Shown here piece by piece: positions 11,292 to 23,937 of a DNA stretch of 64,000 nucleotides; within the stretch, counting starts at the first letter, position 1, and each line of letters starts with the position of its first letter. A model generated the notes under the pieces. That model had not been told where the DNA came from and made no database searches. It was given only the letters and a program-made list of their open reading frames with translations. The stretch spans positions 83,798 to 147,797 of the forward strand of contig JTDE01000289.1 in NCBI GenBank assembly GCA_014338405.1, read 5' to 3'. Source of the DNA: Paragonimus skrjabini miyazakii. Its lineage: Eukaryota > Platyhelminthes > Trematoda > Plagiorchiida > Troglotrematidae. A program made the translations under genes and the position numbers.

Positions 11292-12985
11292 ACAGGTGGG
11301 CTGAACATTTTGAAGAACAATTCAGTTGGCCTCAACTAGATCATGTGGATGACGGGACCCGAATGGTCAGTTATTGCGTTTCAGACGGTCATACGTCTGA
11401 AGCAGAAGTGGTCCTGGAGCTATTGAGTTATTGAAGCATAATAAGGCTCCTGTTCCAGACCTCCTCCCTTCTTTTCTTTTCAAGAATGGTGGGAGAGGTT
11501 GATATCAGAACTGACAAAACTCCTCCAGACGATCTGGGAGACTGAAGCGGTGCCTAGTGATCGAGGCAATTTTACGTCGACTCACTAGGCTCAGAGGAAG
11601 CCAGATACGCAAAGAATAGGCACGATTCTGATCCGGTCGAGGGTGAGTTGATCATAGTTTTACCTTACGACGGATCTTGGAACATCGGCACTCTTATCAT
11701 CGGCCGACGGTCGTGGTATTTTTGGACCTGAAGGCTGCTTTTGATTCAGCGGCTCGTAACGTTCTTTGGAACTATCTTCTCCGCAAGGGAGTACTACGGA
11801 AATACGTGAATCTGTTGAAGTCACTGTATGCTCACTCTGCAAGCAGGGTGATAGCTTATGGACAGCTATCTCGGGCGTTCATCACTTCTAATGGTGTTCG
11901 TCAAGGGTGTCTGATTTCTCCCTTACTGTTCAATTTTGTCATGGACGACATTCTGGAGGGTGCGCTTTGGGAATACAGTGGGCTTGACGTTGAGCTTCTT
12001 CCTGGCACTAAATTGACCGACCTGGAGCACGCGGACAACACTGTTTTACTTAGCCCCTCCGCCGAAAACATGCAAACTATGCTAGATAGGTTGAGTGACC
12101 GAGCTGGTTTGTATGGAATACGCTTTGCACCTTCAAAGTGCAAAGTGTTGCTTTAAGACTGGGGTACTTCAACTCCTACTTTCTTCATTGCAGGTAACCC
12201 GCTTGAGACTGTGGACAGTTTTACATACCTGGGTAGCACTATCTCGTCAGCCTGTAATATTGCTGATGATATATCAGCGAGGATTGCAAAGGCACGAGTC
12301 GCCTTCGCCAAACTGCGTCATCTGTGGTATCGTAAAGACGTTCGGTCGTCGTTGAAAGGAAGAGTATATAATGCCTGTGTGCGTTCCATTTTGCTTTATG
12401 GTTTGGAAACGTGGCCTGTTCACAAGGAAAATATCAACAGGCTTGCTGTGTTTGACCATCGTTTTCTCCGCGAATTGGCCCATATTAAGTGGGCTGATCG
12501 CGTGAGCAATGTGGCCGTTCGCCGTCGCGTATTCCGGAACGCTCGGGATGCGCGATCTATTGGTCAACTAATCACGGTACACAGCTTGCGATGGTTGGGT
12601 CACGTACTCCGTATGTCATCTGATCGCTTACCGTACCGGGCATTATATACTGAGGCCACCAACAGTTGGGTAAAACCGCGTGGTGGTCAAGCAACAACGC
12701 GGTCGCGAAATATGAAGACAATGACTGCTCTATTGAGCAAAGTGGGTAGACGTCGCCTACCTAGATAGGGTCCTCGTGATCACTCAAACCGCTGGTTGGA
12801 GACCTTCTTAGTACATTCTTAGTAACGTTTTCTTCTAGGAAATTCCACGTCTCTGTTGGGGTGAGCGGCGGTCCGAGCCACAGTAACTTTTGGTCAGTCT
12901 CATGGCTGTTATGATGATGATATGTGCATGTGATTTTGATATGGCTTATGGAACAGTGTGGGATTTAATAAACTGACTGACGCTA
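11292..12985 (+). mobile_element. RTE-clade LINE, copy B with 3' end
   Basis: The first 1.18 kb (11292-12470) repeats 10014-11191 with scattered substitutions. It shares the same internal deletion (near GATCGAGGCAATTTTACG), so the two copies descend from one deleted ancestor. Copy B continues past the point where copy A is lost and gives the rest of the RT C-terminus and a 3' tail ending near AATAAACTGACTGACGC (about 12968-12985). Confidence 0.85.
11677..12768 (+). pseudogene. RTE LINE reverse transcriptase and C-terminus, copy B
   Basis: Same frame throughout, broken by one nonsense change (CAA to TAA at 12154-12156, compared with LQDW in copy A). Motif A reads VFLDLKAAFDSA and motif C reads LEHADNTVLL, so like copy A it has ADN in place of ADD. 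Downstream, RVYNACVRSILLYGLETWPV, VFDHRFLREL, SLRWLGHVLRMSSDRLPYRA and KPRGGQ are the conserved C-terminal region of RTE proteins. The last stop is at about 12766. Confidence 0.85.
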
Positions 12986-14870
12986 AGCAATTAGTACTAA
13001 TTTGTAGTTTAGCCGGTGAAAGTGATACACAAGTTGGCTGGTGTGAATAGTAAAAAACGTTTTAATTCTTGTGTCCACTTAATGCTTAGTCTGTTATTAT
13101 GTTTACCAGGCCGCGTGCGCTAAAAGACAAGTTTCCAGCGGAGCACTGCTCAGATATGTATATCTTACGGTCAACTGCAGCGCAAATTTTCAGTAGATAT
13201 TAATCTACAGTCCTTATCTGAACAAAAACGGAAATGCCTGTGGCAAACTCGTACATAAATACGACTCGTTGTTACAATATATGTTTTCATAGGTGAGTTT
13301 AATTTATCTGAGAGGAATATCGAGTGATTTCTACTCTCCAAATGCGTGAACACTCTGGTTAATTAAAAACGAAAAACGCAGATCTTTTTAACGAGATTTA
13401 GGAAGGCAACATTTGGTTCAATGCAAGTGCAACCTATGTGTCCACATTCATCCCGCAGAAAGTATCTTGCAAATATAGAACCAAAGAGGAATATGTTTTT
13501 CAAACGAACACGGATGTTTCACTTTACCCTGAATTCACCGTGTTTTCATTGGATTTTTGCATACAGTACTTTTCAACATTTGGCCGGATTTTTAAAGAAC
13601 TATGTGCATTATATAAATTTGTTTGCACCAAAAATAGGGATTATGGTTTTATCTATAAAGTGTGGTTGCTCTAGTTAACCTTGTTATTTTGGTTTGCAGC
13701 GGTTTGGCGGTTAAACTCCACATTAAAAATTTCCGATTACATTTTGTTTTATGTGATCTCTTTTCAGTTGTGAGCCACACTCAAGTCAACCTTATGCACA
13801 TCGCTAAAATTATTTGGCCGATGACATTCATGATTGCATTAGTATACAAAGGTCTGTCCCACATAGTGTGCCCTATAAAACTGTACCAAAAACACAACAA
13901 TTATCATTTGTTCACTATATTGCAGGTAGATGACTGTGAAAATAAAATTCGCTGAAGGTCAAGGTTGTCAAATATATGAACAGTATAAAGTCAACACGTG
14001 AACCGTTGTGCTTGGCAACTTTCATCTAAGATAAACTGGCTGTCAGCTAGAAGTATGGTTGATATAACGAATAAAGTCTGTTAGTTTTACAAAGAACCGG
14101 CTTTGTTTATGGCGATACACCACATTACGATAATGCATTCTCTGTGTGCAAAATCTTATACTTGTCCGTCAAATACACCTGTACGCTTACTGTAATACGT
14201 ATTTGTCAAAGTTCTAGTGAGGCTGAGATCTTCCTTGAAACGGCTTAAAATAATATTACGTGTAAAAACAAGAAACAGATCACCAGTAATATTTTATTCG
14301 TTTAGGCTTCAGTAAAGTTTTGATAATTTCAAAAAATGCATCTATTCACCGGTTTTTGATTCTGCAGGGAAATGGGTAGGTTTACAATTTTATCAAGGGG
14401 TACACTTGCTCCACAAACACCTAAAAAAGTCATTGATTGAATAAAAAATCAATTTCAAAGCGGGTGCACTCAGGTATGAATATATCGAGTCACGAATACG
14501 AACTCATGTTATAGATAGCTGAGCAATTATGAGGTCGACCATAAAAAGATTTACCGGCAAATGATGAGCCTGATATTTGTTGACTGTTTGCGGTCTAATA
14601 AACTTGGTGCTCTACTTCAACTGAATTCAAATGGTGCGGTGCTCTTTTTTGCTGAAAATAACAATAATTGAGTGTCTATATTATGTATCTAAGTCCCACG
14701 CAGTGTGAACATGTTTATTGAGATTCAGTACGGATTAGCTACTACTTGCTAGATTTCTCTGTCTCTTTGGCAATTTCAAAATAATACATTAGTGGAAACA
14801 TCTCGAGACAATAAACTTCAGAGAAACAAACACTAACATTATATTGTGTTCTTTGTTCATTCTAATTCAG
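12986..14870. other. No confident gene; two open plus-strand stretches
   Basis: A good splice acceptor (TCATCCCGCAG, ending about 13458) is followed by a 72-codon open frame with four Cys that ends at a TAG near 13676. A second good acceptor (GGTTTGCAG, ending 13699) is followed by a frame open to a CAG|GTAGAT donor-like site at 13925. Open runs of this length are expected by chance in this window, so neither is called a gene. A GC-richer patch at 13110-13160 is open in several frames. Confidence 0.25.
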
Positions 14871-14933
14871 CTCACAAAGGTGGCTGCTCTAACCGTTGAA
14901 AACATTTCCTTGATCAGACAGAGAAATACGAGT
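14871..14933 (+). other. Candidate 63-nt phase-0 exon
   Basis: A long pyrimidine tract ending TCATTCTAATTCAG is followed by 63 bases open in only one frame (LTKVAALTVENISLIRQRNTS minus nothing, 21 residues; starts LTKVAALT, ends IRQRNTS) and by a strong donor, GTAAGTTG. It begins and ends in phase 0. It could be a short exon of a gene with small symmetric exons, as in trematode micro-exon genes, or chance. Confidence 0.3.
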
Positions 14934-15286
14934 GTAAGTTGATTAGGAAGGCTTGATGTCCTAACCATAGTGTGTACTGAAATGTTGCTATGTTTGATGA
15001 AAGATAGCTACCTGTGTTGCTACCTCAAAACATATCATCGAAGAGACTGTTAAATACAGGCTTTTCCATTTACTTGATTGAATAACTGTCCAGACCGGAC
15101 GTTAACTTTTAATCCACTTCTAATTTGTGGACAGTCTAATGTCCAACATGTGACAGGTAACTGAATCAACCAAATGTGTGTTAATGACGAAACCCATGTA
15201 GAATAGCAATACATTCAAAACGCTTATTGAACATCCACCCCCTATCGTTGGATTCGTTTCTGTCTGTACTTCTCATTCCGGCATAG

Positions 15287-15370
15287 GTGCTAGATTCTGT
15301 TGCTCCATTCACAACTATTCGCTGGGAAACATTTGTTATAGAATTACAAACTACTAATCACCTTTCAGAG
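15287..15370 (+). other. Candidate 84-nt phase-0 exon
   Basis: The acceptor is a pyrimidine-rich tract ending CTCATTCCGGCATAG; the donor is CAGAG|GTAAGAAT. The 84 bases are open in one frame only (begins VLDSVAPFTTIRWE, ends TTNHLSE), phase 0 at both ends. It is compatible in phase with 14871-14933 and with a possible terminal exon at about 16249 (reads FVDEFLS then stop, after acceptor TTCTGCTTTCAG). The AATAAA nearest downstream is at about 16773. Confidence 0.3.
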
Positions 15371-15705
15371 GTAAGAATATTTTTTCTCTCTACGACTATG
15401 AGAGCCAGCTTTATTGTCAGTTTTAGACTTTAACGCTACAATGAAGTCCTTCTAGCTAGATTCTATTACCGAATGCTTATACACGAGTATTGTTCTATGT
15501 GTGGTACATATTCTGCAGGGTGAAATTTTGAGATTATAAACCAGTCCGAAAGCATGTGTTTTGCTAAAGGCTAATGCTGATTAATAATTACCGAGTTTAT
15601 TTGGATAAATTCAAAATGATAGAACAAATTGGAAAGTGAAGACGATAAACCTGTTAGGAATATAAACAGTTTCTTTCACTAGAATTCTTACCTCGCCTTC
15701 ACTAG

Positions 15706-15798
15706 ACGCGGTCTGTCATGTTCTTGACAATTCCCTCGGTGATCTCTTGTTATTCCGATTTATTTCATTTGGGACCGGTATCGATTTAACTCTGTCAG
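15706..15798 (+). other. Candidate 93-nt exon, different phase
   Basis: A strong acceptor (pyrimidine tract ending CGCCTTCACTAG) and the donor CAG|GTAAAGG enclose 93 bases open in one frame for their full length (AVCHVLDNSLGDLLL..., ending LTLS). Its phase fits a second candidate at about 15092-15154 but not the exons at 14871 and 15287, so the four cannot all belong to one transcript. Confidence 0.25.
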
Positions 15799-18700
15799 GT
15801 AAAGGTGTATCGTAAGAGTTCATGTCTTGTCACTAGAATAATGCTGTTTGGCATTAACAAATTCTAGTAGAAATTACAATCTAATTGACGAGTTTTAATT
15901 GTCCGACACAAACGATTTTCAAATATATATGTTAAACATGTCAAGTGGTTAAAGAAATGTATATGTTTATAAAGTCAAGAAACTATAATACGTTCGTGCT
16001 TTCAAAAGGTATTACCATGATTTCAATAACTTGTCTGAACGTGTGTTACATCATCCTGAAGTTAACATCATACATTCATGCCCAGTGGTTTATCTCATGG
16101 ACAGTTGACGAAATTTGGAGTATAACGAATCTAAATTGGCTTCCATTAACAAATATAATGTGATAACAACGGCTTTTGTTCATCTTTCAACGTCGCGGGT
16201 AGATTACTTACACAACACGCTAATTAAACCGAGTTCTGCTTTCAGTTTGTGGATGAATTTTTAAGCTGACCAAATAAGGGTTAGTGTATAAGTTACATGG
16301 TGTTCAATGATTCAACATTCAGTCGTCATAACTGTATGTGTTTCAAAAACGGTAAACTTATCTTTTATTAGACTAATGAAAGATGTCTTGACACAACATA
16401 ATACTTATATTCTGTTAGAAGCAATTAAGTTTTGCTGTCTACTTGTCCCATTGAAAATTGTGTCAAGTTAAAGAAAATGAATCATTCGGTTGGCTGTACA
16501 ATGTCACGAGGATAAATATTCTTTGTGTTTATTATGGATGCGTAAGGTGTGTTCTAGGCTTGATACCACGAATATTCAGTAAATACACCCTTTTCTGACC
16601 ATCTGTACTTATTCAATGAAGTTGTTTTTAATATAGGCTGTTTACTCGGTTTCATGAACATCATTAAGATTGGTGGAATTTCAGATGAAGTTTAACTAAA
16701 TACATGAATCTGGGTATACATCAGTAATCAATTATAAAATGTCGCCAGTAGTGATAACATAGAATGCCCCAAATAAAGATACAGATTTCAACTTTGTAAA
16801 CTGGAATCTTGTTCTCATCTGTTAGTAGAAGATTTACTAGAAAAAAATATAGACAAGAAAGTCATTTTAAACTAGCACTTGCGTACAGAAAAAAATGCAC
16901 GAACAACGTAAAGTTTGCAACGTTCAGTCCTGCTCAATATGAGTGGAGCGAATAATAACGTTTTAAAATAAGAGGGTAATTTGTACGTGTACACAATCTG
17001 AAAGTGATTTACATGTTGCAAACGTAGCAATAATATTCGGGCATTATGTAACTCTTGGTAGAAGTGTAATCATGAAATCTGCTGCATACAACGTTCACAT
17101 AAACCTTTCGTTCTCATTCATTTTGGAGTTACTAAATGTGAGAAGAATCTAAATGATGTTTCTTTAATTCTTTTCTTACGTGACAAATCTTGAAGTTTTA
17201 TCACCTTTCTTTTTTAATAGAGGTTTAAACGTAAATAACTGTAAGAATCGCATGACAAGTTAAGAGTTATTAGTGGACAGTTCATTGCATATTTCTTGTT
17301 GTTTTTAATATATACTGACAGGATCCATTATTTTGCTCACAGAGTTTGCCCGTAAATCTGAATTAAATGAACTAGAAGATTGAAATCCTCCCTTGCATCA
17401 ATGGAATGTATGTTTGTGAAATTTTCCGCTGGTAATCTCTCCGCTTGTTTTTAGGGCTAACTGATAGGGTTTTTTTTGATTAGGCAGTATAGTCAACTTT
17501 GCAAGGCAGTTTATCGCTCACGAGTTGTTTCCCCAGTACGTTGTTGTATTCAGTTATTGTTTGAACTTCCTCAGATAGCTTGAACATTAGCTGATTAAAC
17601 TGTAATTTTGTTGACATCATTCTAAACGTAGCTAAACACAGTATGTATGTAGTAGATATATGGAACTTAACGTCATATGTGTGTGATTAATAGTTAAGTC
17701 ATATATAACAACAATAGAGCTATTAACGCTCGTGTAACACGTGCACTGGTAGCAACAGATGTCGAATGGAAGAATGGCAAGGGTGGTGCCAATAATTCGA
17801 CTAACCCTATTCGATATGAAATTGGTACAGAAATCTACAACGATCAGTTTTGCTGATAATGATGATTGTGATGAATCAATGACAGTTCGAGGTAACTTGG
17901 TTGATAGGTAATGTGCTGTGACGTTTTTAAATGGCATCTGATTCTCGCACTTTTCGATACATTATTTGACTCGAAGTCTTTTGGGAGTTTAGTATTTCGG
18001 ATATGAACAACTAACCACCAACAGTTCAGGGATAGACGGTCAATCGTTCAGTATTCTGAGTAAAATGGCCAACTGTAGTGAGATTAGAAGATCATTCTTG
18101 TGTTCACCTCACAGGCAGCTTAGCAAATAATTTTCCATGAGTTAGTTAACCAGTGTTGTTTAGATGAAGTGAAGGATCTCACTGAGATATTCAGACTAGT
18201 TATAATTCATTCATTTGATAACTGTCAACACACGCAATAATCTACCCTTATAAGTAATGTTTACAAGTGCTTAAGAACCGCTTGAATTGCCTCGTAACTA
18301 ATTTCATCTAAACGAAGTAAACACATTTTTGTGTTGCGAGACTACTACTGATGTGGTACTATCAAGCGAATTAAGGCAGAACCTTCTGGCCTCAGAATTT
18401 CAGAACGGGATAAAGGATCAGCGGTAGTGATGGATGAGAAAACAAGTAAAAACTGGAAAAATATATCACAGGTGATAGACATACAAGCCACCAGCAACCA
18501 CTTGTCAAAGGAAGCTATGGAAGTGGGACTATTTTAATGCTCCACCACATTTGTTTCGCACAGTAAATTTTCCAAAGCTAAGCCTAATTTCATCAATGAG
18601 AACGTAGAGGTCTTGGTTAAATTCGTTCAGTGGTGATAGATATTTCCAAACTAAATACGCTCGGAGGGCGACCGAGTTCTGTCGGCAATTCAGGAGATCA

Positions 18701-21700
18701 TTTCATCTTGCCGTCTTAGCAAGTCTACCACGGAAGCTTCTTATATGGACGCAAGCCTGGTTCCTAACGAGTGACGAATTTATAGGACGACCACAGGTGC
18801 TAAGACAAACTAAATTCTGATATATCCCTAGAGTAATGAGAATCGTTCCAATTTATAGAGCTTGCCTGTAGAGGGTAGTGGAATAAACTTTTAGCTTAGC
18901 TTAGTGATCTTTAGTTACGTCTTTAGGATAAAGTAATATTCTGAACATGGTATGGTCAACAAGCTTAGCTGCCCAATAAAATTGGTCTCTGACGTTTGGT
19001 TCTGAAGCAAGTGCCCATTAACTATTTGACTACAATTTGTCTTCTAAAACTCGTGCATTATTCGATTGTTTCATGGATCGTTTTGGTTAGGCTATTTATC
19101 GCATTATAACGCCAGTGTTCCAATGTAAAAATCCATTTCAGTACAATCATATTCACTCACAATTTTTGTGCTATAGAATATTGTCAGTTATTTGATCGTC
19201 TAACTCTTACCATCGCTTTCTAGTAAGGTTGAGCGACGTATTTTCCGAGATACTTTATAACTTCACAATTATCCGTCACAACTGCTAACAGATACATAGT
19301 TCTGGGCATAAGAACTACCGCAGTTATTTAGCAAAGACGACCAAAGAAACCTCAGTAATTTTATAAGAAAGAAATCATCAGAACAAAAGTTATGAATTCG
19401 TCCGTAGAGTTCCTAGTAAGAGAACAATAGGCAACGCAACATGTATGGACGAATTAAACATTATGCATCTGGGATTCAACAAAAGACAACTCTGAAGGTT
19501 GTTCTATGTGACACCACAGATGGAGTTATTCTCTAATTACTGATTCAAGCATGACTTGAAAAGAATATAAATTTTACCATCAACTTTCGGCACTTTTACG
19601 CTGCTGCACTCAACCAATCATCTCATCACTGACGGCTATTCGACTTGTCACTTCCACTAAATGCCTGCTTACCCATTGTTTTCTGACCAGGTTGGGCACC
19701 AAACCAAGAAAGTGCGCTTGAGTCAACATAAACAACGTTATAAGTAAAAATTTGCCACGAAAATATAGCACTTCCGTCCGTGTTTATCAACTCCCTATTG
19801 GTCGACCTCTGTTGTAACTTATTGACCCTACCCTTCTTCGCACGCTGTTTCTCAGTGCTCGGGTGTACTCATTGTACTCAGTTCCGCACTCTCTAAAATA
19901 CTTGCTAAACATCTACTATTCCAATGTCTCCGGCACCTATTACCCCAACTTTTCCGATATTGTTTACAGCAAGTAATCTGTAGAAATGATTCAATCGGCA
20001 AAAGTGAACTTACTGTTACTGACTGAATGGCGTCAAGCTTGCCATTATTAACAGTCATCATGCACTGTTAGAACTCTCACATCTCCTACGATTGCATGGT
20101 GTGGTGTTCATAAGGTCTTCTTTAAGACCGTCAACTTTTTGGCAGTCATGGTTTTGCAATATCATAACCATCTCAGTGCAAACGTTTCCGGTTTAGCCAC
20201 GAATTTGTTCTTGAGTTGTGGACTACACAATTAATTAGCTTTCCAGGCACTTGTTAGCTCCTGTTGGCTTGTTAAATTTGATAAGTAAGGTAATGAACAG
20301 GCGGAGTAATGATATTTGAATCATATATAGTTAGCGAAGAAATCTTTGAGTACAGAGAATAATTTCACCTACTATGAAACTTTTCGGGATAATGCAGTCC
20401 TGAGTGCTGTTGATACTGTATTCTGAATTATATATTATTGATCACACCTGGACTGCTCTTTCTATGATTTATGTTTATGTGTTACATTATTCATTAATAC
20501 CGAAAACAATTTCAACATAGTTTGAGTTTTATTGCTTTCTTTTCCTAAACCAAAGTTACTTAGGTGCACCCCATTCAGTTCATACAAATCGGCAAGTTTT
20601 GGCGAACCAAATGTGCATTGACTGTTTGCCGCTTAACTTACTGGACGTTGCTTTGTTTATCAATAATTAATTTTTGTAATAGCTTATTGTTATAATACAC
20701 CATAAAATATTCAGGCTGCTGTATTCAGGTATATACAACATCGTGCACCGGTGCTCATTTTGACATCAATTTCCATTTCTATGGTTTTAGAAAATCATTT
20801 ATGCTTTGTTACTAGACACAAGAACACAATAATTTACAGCAAAACGGTGACACAAATAACGTTTATTCCTGAAAATTATTAATTGGTTCGAATAATGAAT
20901 TAACAATACCTTTTTTATAGATCTATTTGTTGGAGAATGTGAAGTATTTAGGTCACTTTTGCGCCCGTGAGGTCATACGAGGTGAGGAAGAGCTGGTTGG
21001 TTCTCACAATAATCATCGATAAGAAGAACACTCCACTGTACGAAGCTAATTTGTTTTCGAAGTTTTGAACTTTATTACAGCAACCAGCCTTTTACATTTG
21101 AAAAATGGATCCCCCTAAACTGTGGTCTCTGCAAGGGGGTTTGACAGACACTTTCAAAATGTGATGGCTGTATAACTCAAAGCACTTTTGCCTTAATGCC
21201 CTTCATGTGCCGTTTGCTGTTAAAGATTGTATAAGCATTAAATATTTTTGTATTCAAGAATCTCGACTTATGTTCATCATTAGAACAGGCTATATACTGA
21301 GTACTTTTGAGAAACAAGGATCGTCTTCGTACTCTACAATGTTGACGTCGTATTTTCATTCGAGGACAGTGTAAAACAATCTTCATTTGTGAAACACCTT
21401 GAATGTTTGCGATTTCCTATTATCATCGATATTATTTTTTTATTCCCTTCCTTGAATGCTGTGCAAGTTTTAATTTGTTTTCGTAATGTTTTTTCCCAGA
21501 AACTGGATTTCTTTTGATGTAAAGTTTCAATTCCCAGGCGCAGGTTTAAGTACAAAACATTCATCAAAAAGAACACCATATTGAGTTGTTAAATAATTTA
21601 GTATTATTTCGTAATGAATTCAGACCAATCTGCGCACACTCTAGAGACAACACCTAAGCAGGTAATGGTTTCATCCAGGAAAGCTAGAAAGCACACGTGT

Positions 21701-21863
21701 TGGTTGATTGTACACGATGCCACAGCTAATCATACAACTTGACGACATTCACGAAAAACAGTAAATCAGAAGTTGGTTCATACTGGCTTCCGGCATTTAT
21801 GAGCCAGCCATATAAATTGTTGTTTAGAAACTCACAAATAAAACCTCCTAGGTGAATAAGATT
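15799..21863. other. Long stretch without a confident gene
   Basis: AT-rich sequence. A minus-strand frame at 17632-17937 contains AKLIVVDFCTNF, which recalls the first strand of thioredoxin, but the CGPC active site is absent and I reject that reading. A minus-strand frame at 19852-20061 contains a 36-nt segment bounded by GTAAGT and TTTCTACAG that would make a very small intron. No transposon protein is visible here. Confidence 0.3.
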
Positions 21864-22548
21864 TTATTTCTTGATATTTCCTTAACTTTATGAATTATCG
21901 TGTACTTCTCTGCGAACAATCTTATTCACAACTTCAGCTGGCTTGTTTTTATTCCGGCCGCGAGTGGCAGAACGAATTGTATCCCTCTTCTTCTTTGAGT
22001 TCCAAGTGTGGACTTTGGAGTTTACCAACTGCACAACGTCTCCGATTTTTGTGTTGTAGATTCGCGGTACAGCCAGCCCGCGACACATTACTCTAGGGTG
22101 GATCCCAGGTGGCCAAAAACACTACTAAATTGTTCACATTACTTTCATCTATCGAATTAACAACTGCCGTTTAATATCAGCGCTGTTTAACAATCCTAGT
22201 CTTAGTACTGACACTCCTAAGCTAAAGTCTGACGTGAGTCGAGCGGCTTTTCAGTTGCATCTGACAATGGAATGTAGACAAAAATAGGTGGCCATGGACG
22301 TCAGAAAAATAATGACACATGTGTGAAGTACTGCGATGCTGCAAATAATTCTTAAGATTGAGCTGCAAACTATGCCGCCGATGCCCGATTCTATGTAAAT
22401 CTACTCGATGACCTGACGCTTCCCTATAATATTGATGTTTTAAAATACCGGTAAAGCTAAGAACTTACAGTACAAATTGAATCTGGATTGCAATCGTTTG
22501 ATTACCAACACCAGCCGAATGATAACAAATGGACGGCAACCATTGACC
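21864..22548 (-). CDS. Candidate two-exon 3' end of a minus-strand gene
   Basis: The terminal exon, about 22103 down to 21888, encodes a very basic C-terminus (includes IYNTKIGDVVQLVN, SKKKRDTIRSATRGRNKNK, ends REVHDNS then stop). An AATAAA lies about 20-25 bases after the stop (TTTATT at 21864-21869 on the plus strand). Upstream, an 80-base exon at 22548-22469 (GQWLPSICYHSAGVGNQ...) ends at a strong GTAAGTTC donor and leaves two bases, which the terminal exon completes in frame. The acceptor of the 80-base exon is poor in pyrimidines. I do not recognise the protein; Lys/Arg richness would suit a nucleic-acid-binding protein, but that is only a guess. Confidence 0.35.
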
Positions 22549-23855
22549 CTAACTCGTTTCAGAATGCTTCATGCAAAATACAGGTTATGATATAACTGAG
22601 AATTACTATAAACTGGACAGCCAGGTCAATTTGTCACCGATCGCCAGAGAAAACCTACCGAAACTTTGCGTCGTACACACAATTTTGGAGGTTTGCATAA
22701 TGCATTCTGCTGAGTCTACGGAAGTTTTATCTTTACTAGCGCAAGATGTCTGGATTGGTATTCTTCCTTAGTGTTATAGAAATAAATTTCAACCCTTGCC
22801 CTTCAGCTAATATGTACGTCGGGTTGTTGCCAACATTACATTTCCACAACATCATATGAGCCGTCACAATTTCCTGCAACTCAACTCTTGTCAACATGGC
22901 CATATGTCTCTAGTTTTATCTCACAAAATTACGGCCCCTTATTTTTCTCTTTAATCCGTGTGGCATCACTGTAGTACACCAGAAGACCTCTATTACGTCA
23001 TACTTACACATTATTAGGTTTGAAAGAGACTAGGATATTAATTAGGTTGCATTCAACAAATTACGTTTGGTTAACTAACAGCAAGATTCACAAATCAGTT
23101 GGATGAACAATGAATTCAAAACGGTAAATTACAATGCTAGAATAGTCGTTATGACTGGATTACTCATATGTTAACCAAGGCATCAAATATATCAACAGTT
23201 TGTTGATGTAAGAAAGATCATTTTCTGCAATCTGTTATCTGATAGTTGAATTACAAAACCCGTGTAATCACAAAAAATGTTGCAGAAGTTCAACAAAAAT
23301 TAATAAATGTTCGCGAAAACAAATTTTTCAAACGTTGGATGTGCTCTGCTATTAGATCAGCAGATCTGCATGTTATTCACCTTCGGAGGTTGTAAAAATT
23401 GTACAAAACAAAATAAATTAAACCGGACCTACTTTTTATGAATTTTGATCTCAACTCACAGAATAGCCATTAGCTAAAAATTCACTTCGTATGACGAGGG
23501 TTAAAACCGCGAAAGTTGCAAACATCGGCTGCTCAACGACATCGATTGAAACTGTTTATTTACAAAGCAAACTAGCCTATAGATATGTTTTGCGTTTTAA
23601 CAACTTAGGCTGACTTCAAAACAAGCAAAGCAAATATACAGTTCTTAATAACGATCTTGGTGAAATTCCATGTCGTAGCAAATGTCATGGTTTTTTAAAT
23701 AAATTCTCACCGGTTTCTTGTCAATGGAGAACACACGTCAGAAAAATTGACATTAGGTATTTTATGTAATCAGACGATAAGATCAATTAAACTGTTTGTA
23801 CTTCGCAACTGATAGCTTCTGGTCCTCTTGACAAACGGAATTAATATTTGATTAG
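22549..23855. other. No gene seen
   Basis: AT-rich sequence. A plus-strand frame at 22571-22771 starts with ATG but shows no domain and no matching splice signals. Confidence 0.3.
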
Positions 23856-23937
23856 ATGTTTTTGCCTCTTTTTGTTCTCATGATCATTGGCTCTTTACTA
23901 TATTACTCCGAATCCGTTTTGACTTATCTTGTAGTCG
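23856..23937 (+). other. Candidate first exon encoding a signal peptide
   Basis: An ATG opens a strongly hydrophobic start (MFLPLFVLMIIGSLLYY, then SESVLTYLVV) that would serve as a signal peptide or anchor. It reaches a good donor, G|GTAAGGAC, after 27 codons plus one base. The nearest strong acceptor (CTGGTTTTCGTAG, ending about 24096) would add about 17 codons and then stop. Other in-phase small exons downstream are listed separately. This is the shape of first exons in trematode secreted-protein genes, but transcript evidence is needed. Confidence 0.35.

Noticed and set aside
15092..15154. Exon between GTCCAG and GACAG|GTAACTG
   Set aside because: It is open in one frame and phase-matched only to 15706-15798, but it conflicts in phase with the stronger neighbours at 14871 and 15287; left as unproven.
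17632..17937. Thioredoxin-like protein (minus strand, AKLIVVDFCTNF)
   Set aside because: Only the first strand resembles thioredoxin. The CGPC active site and the following helix are absent, and the frame lacks splice support.
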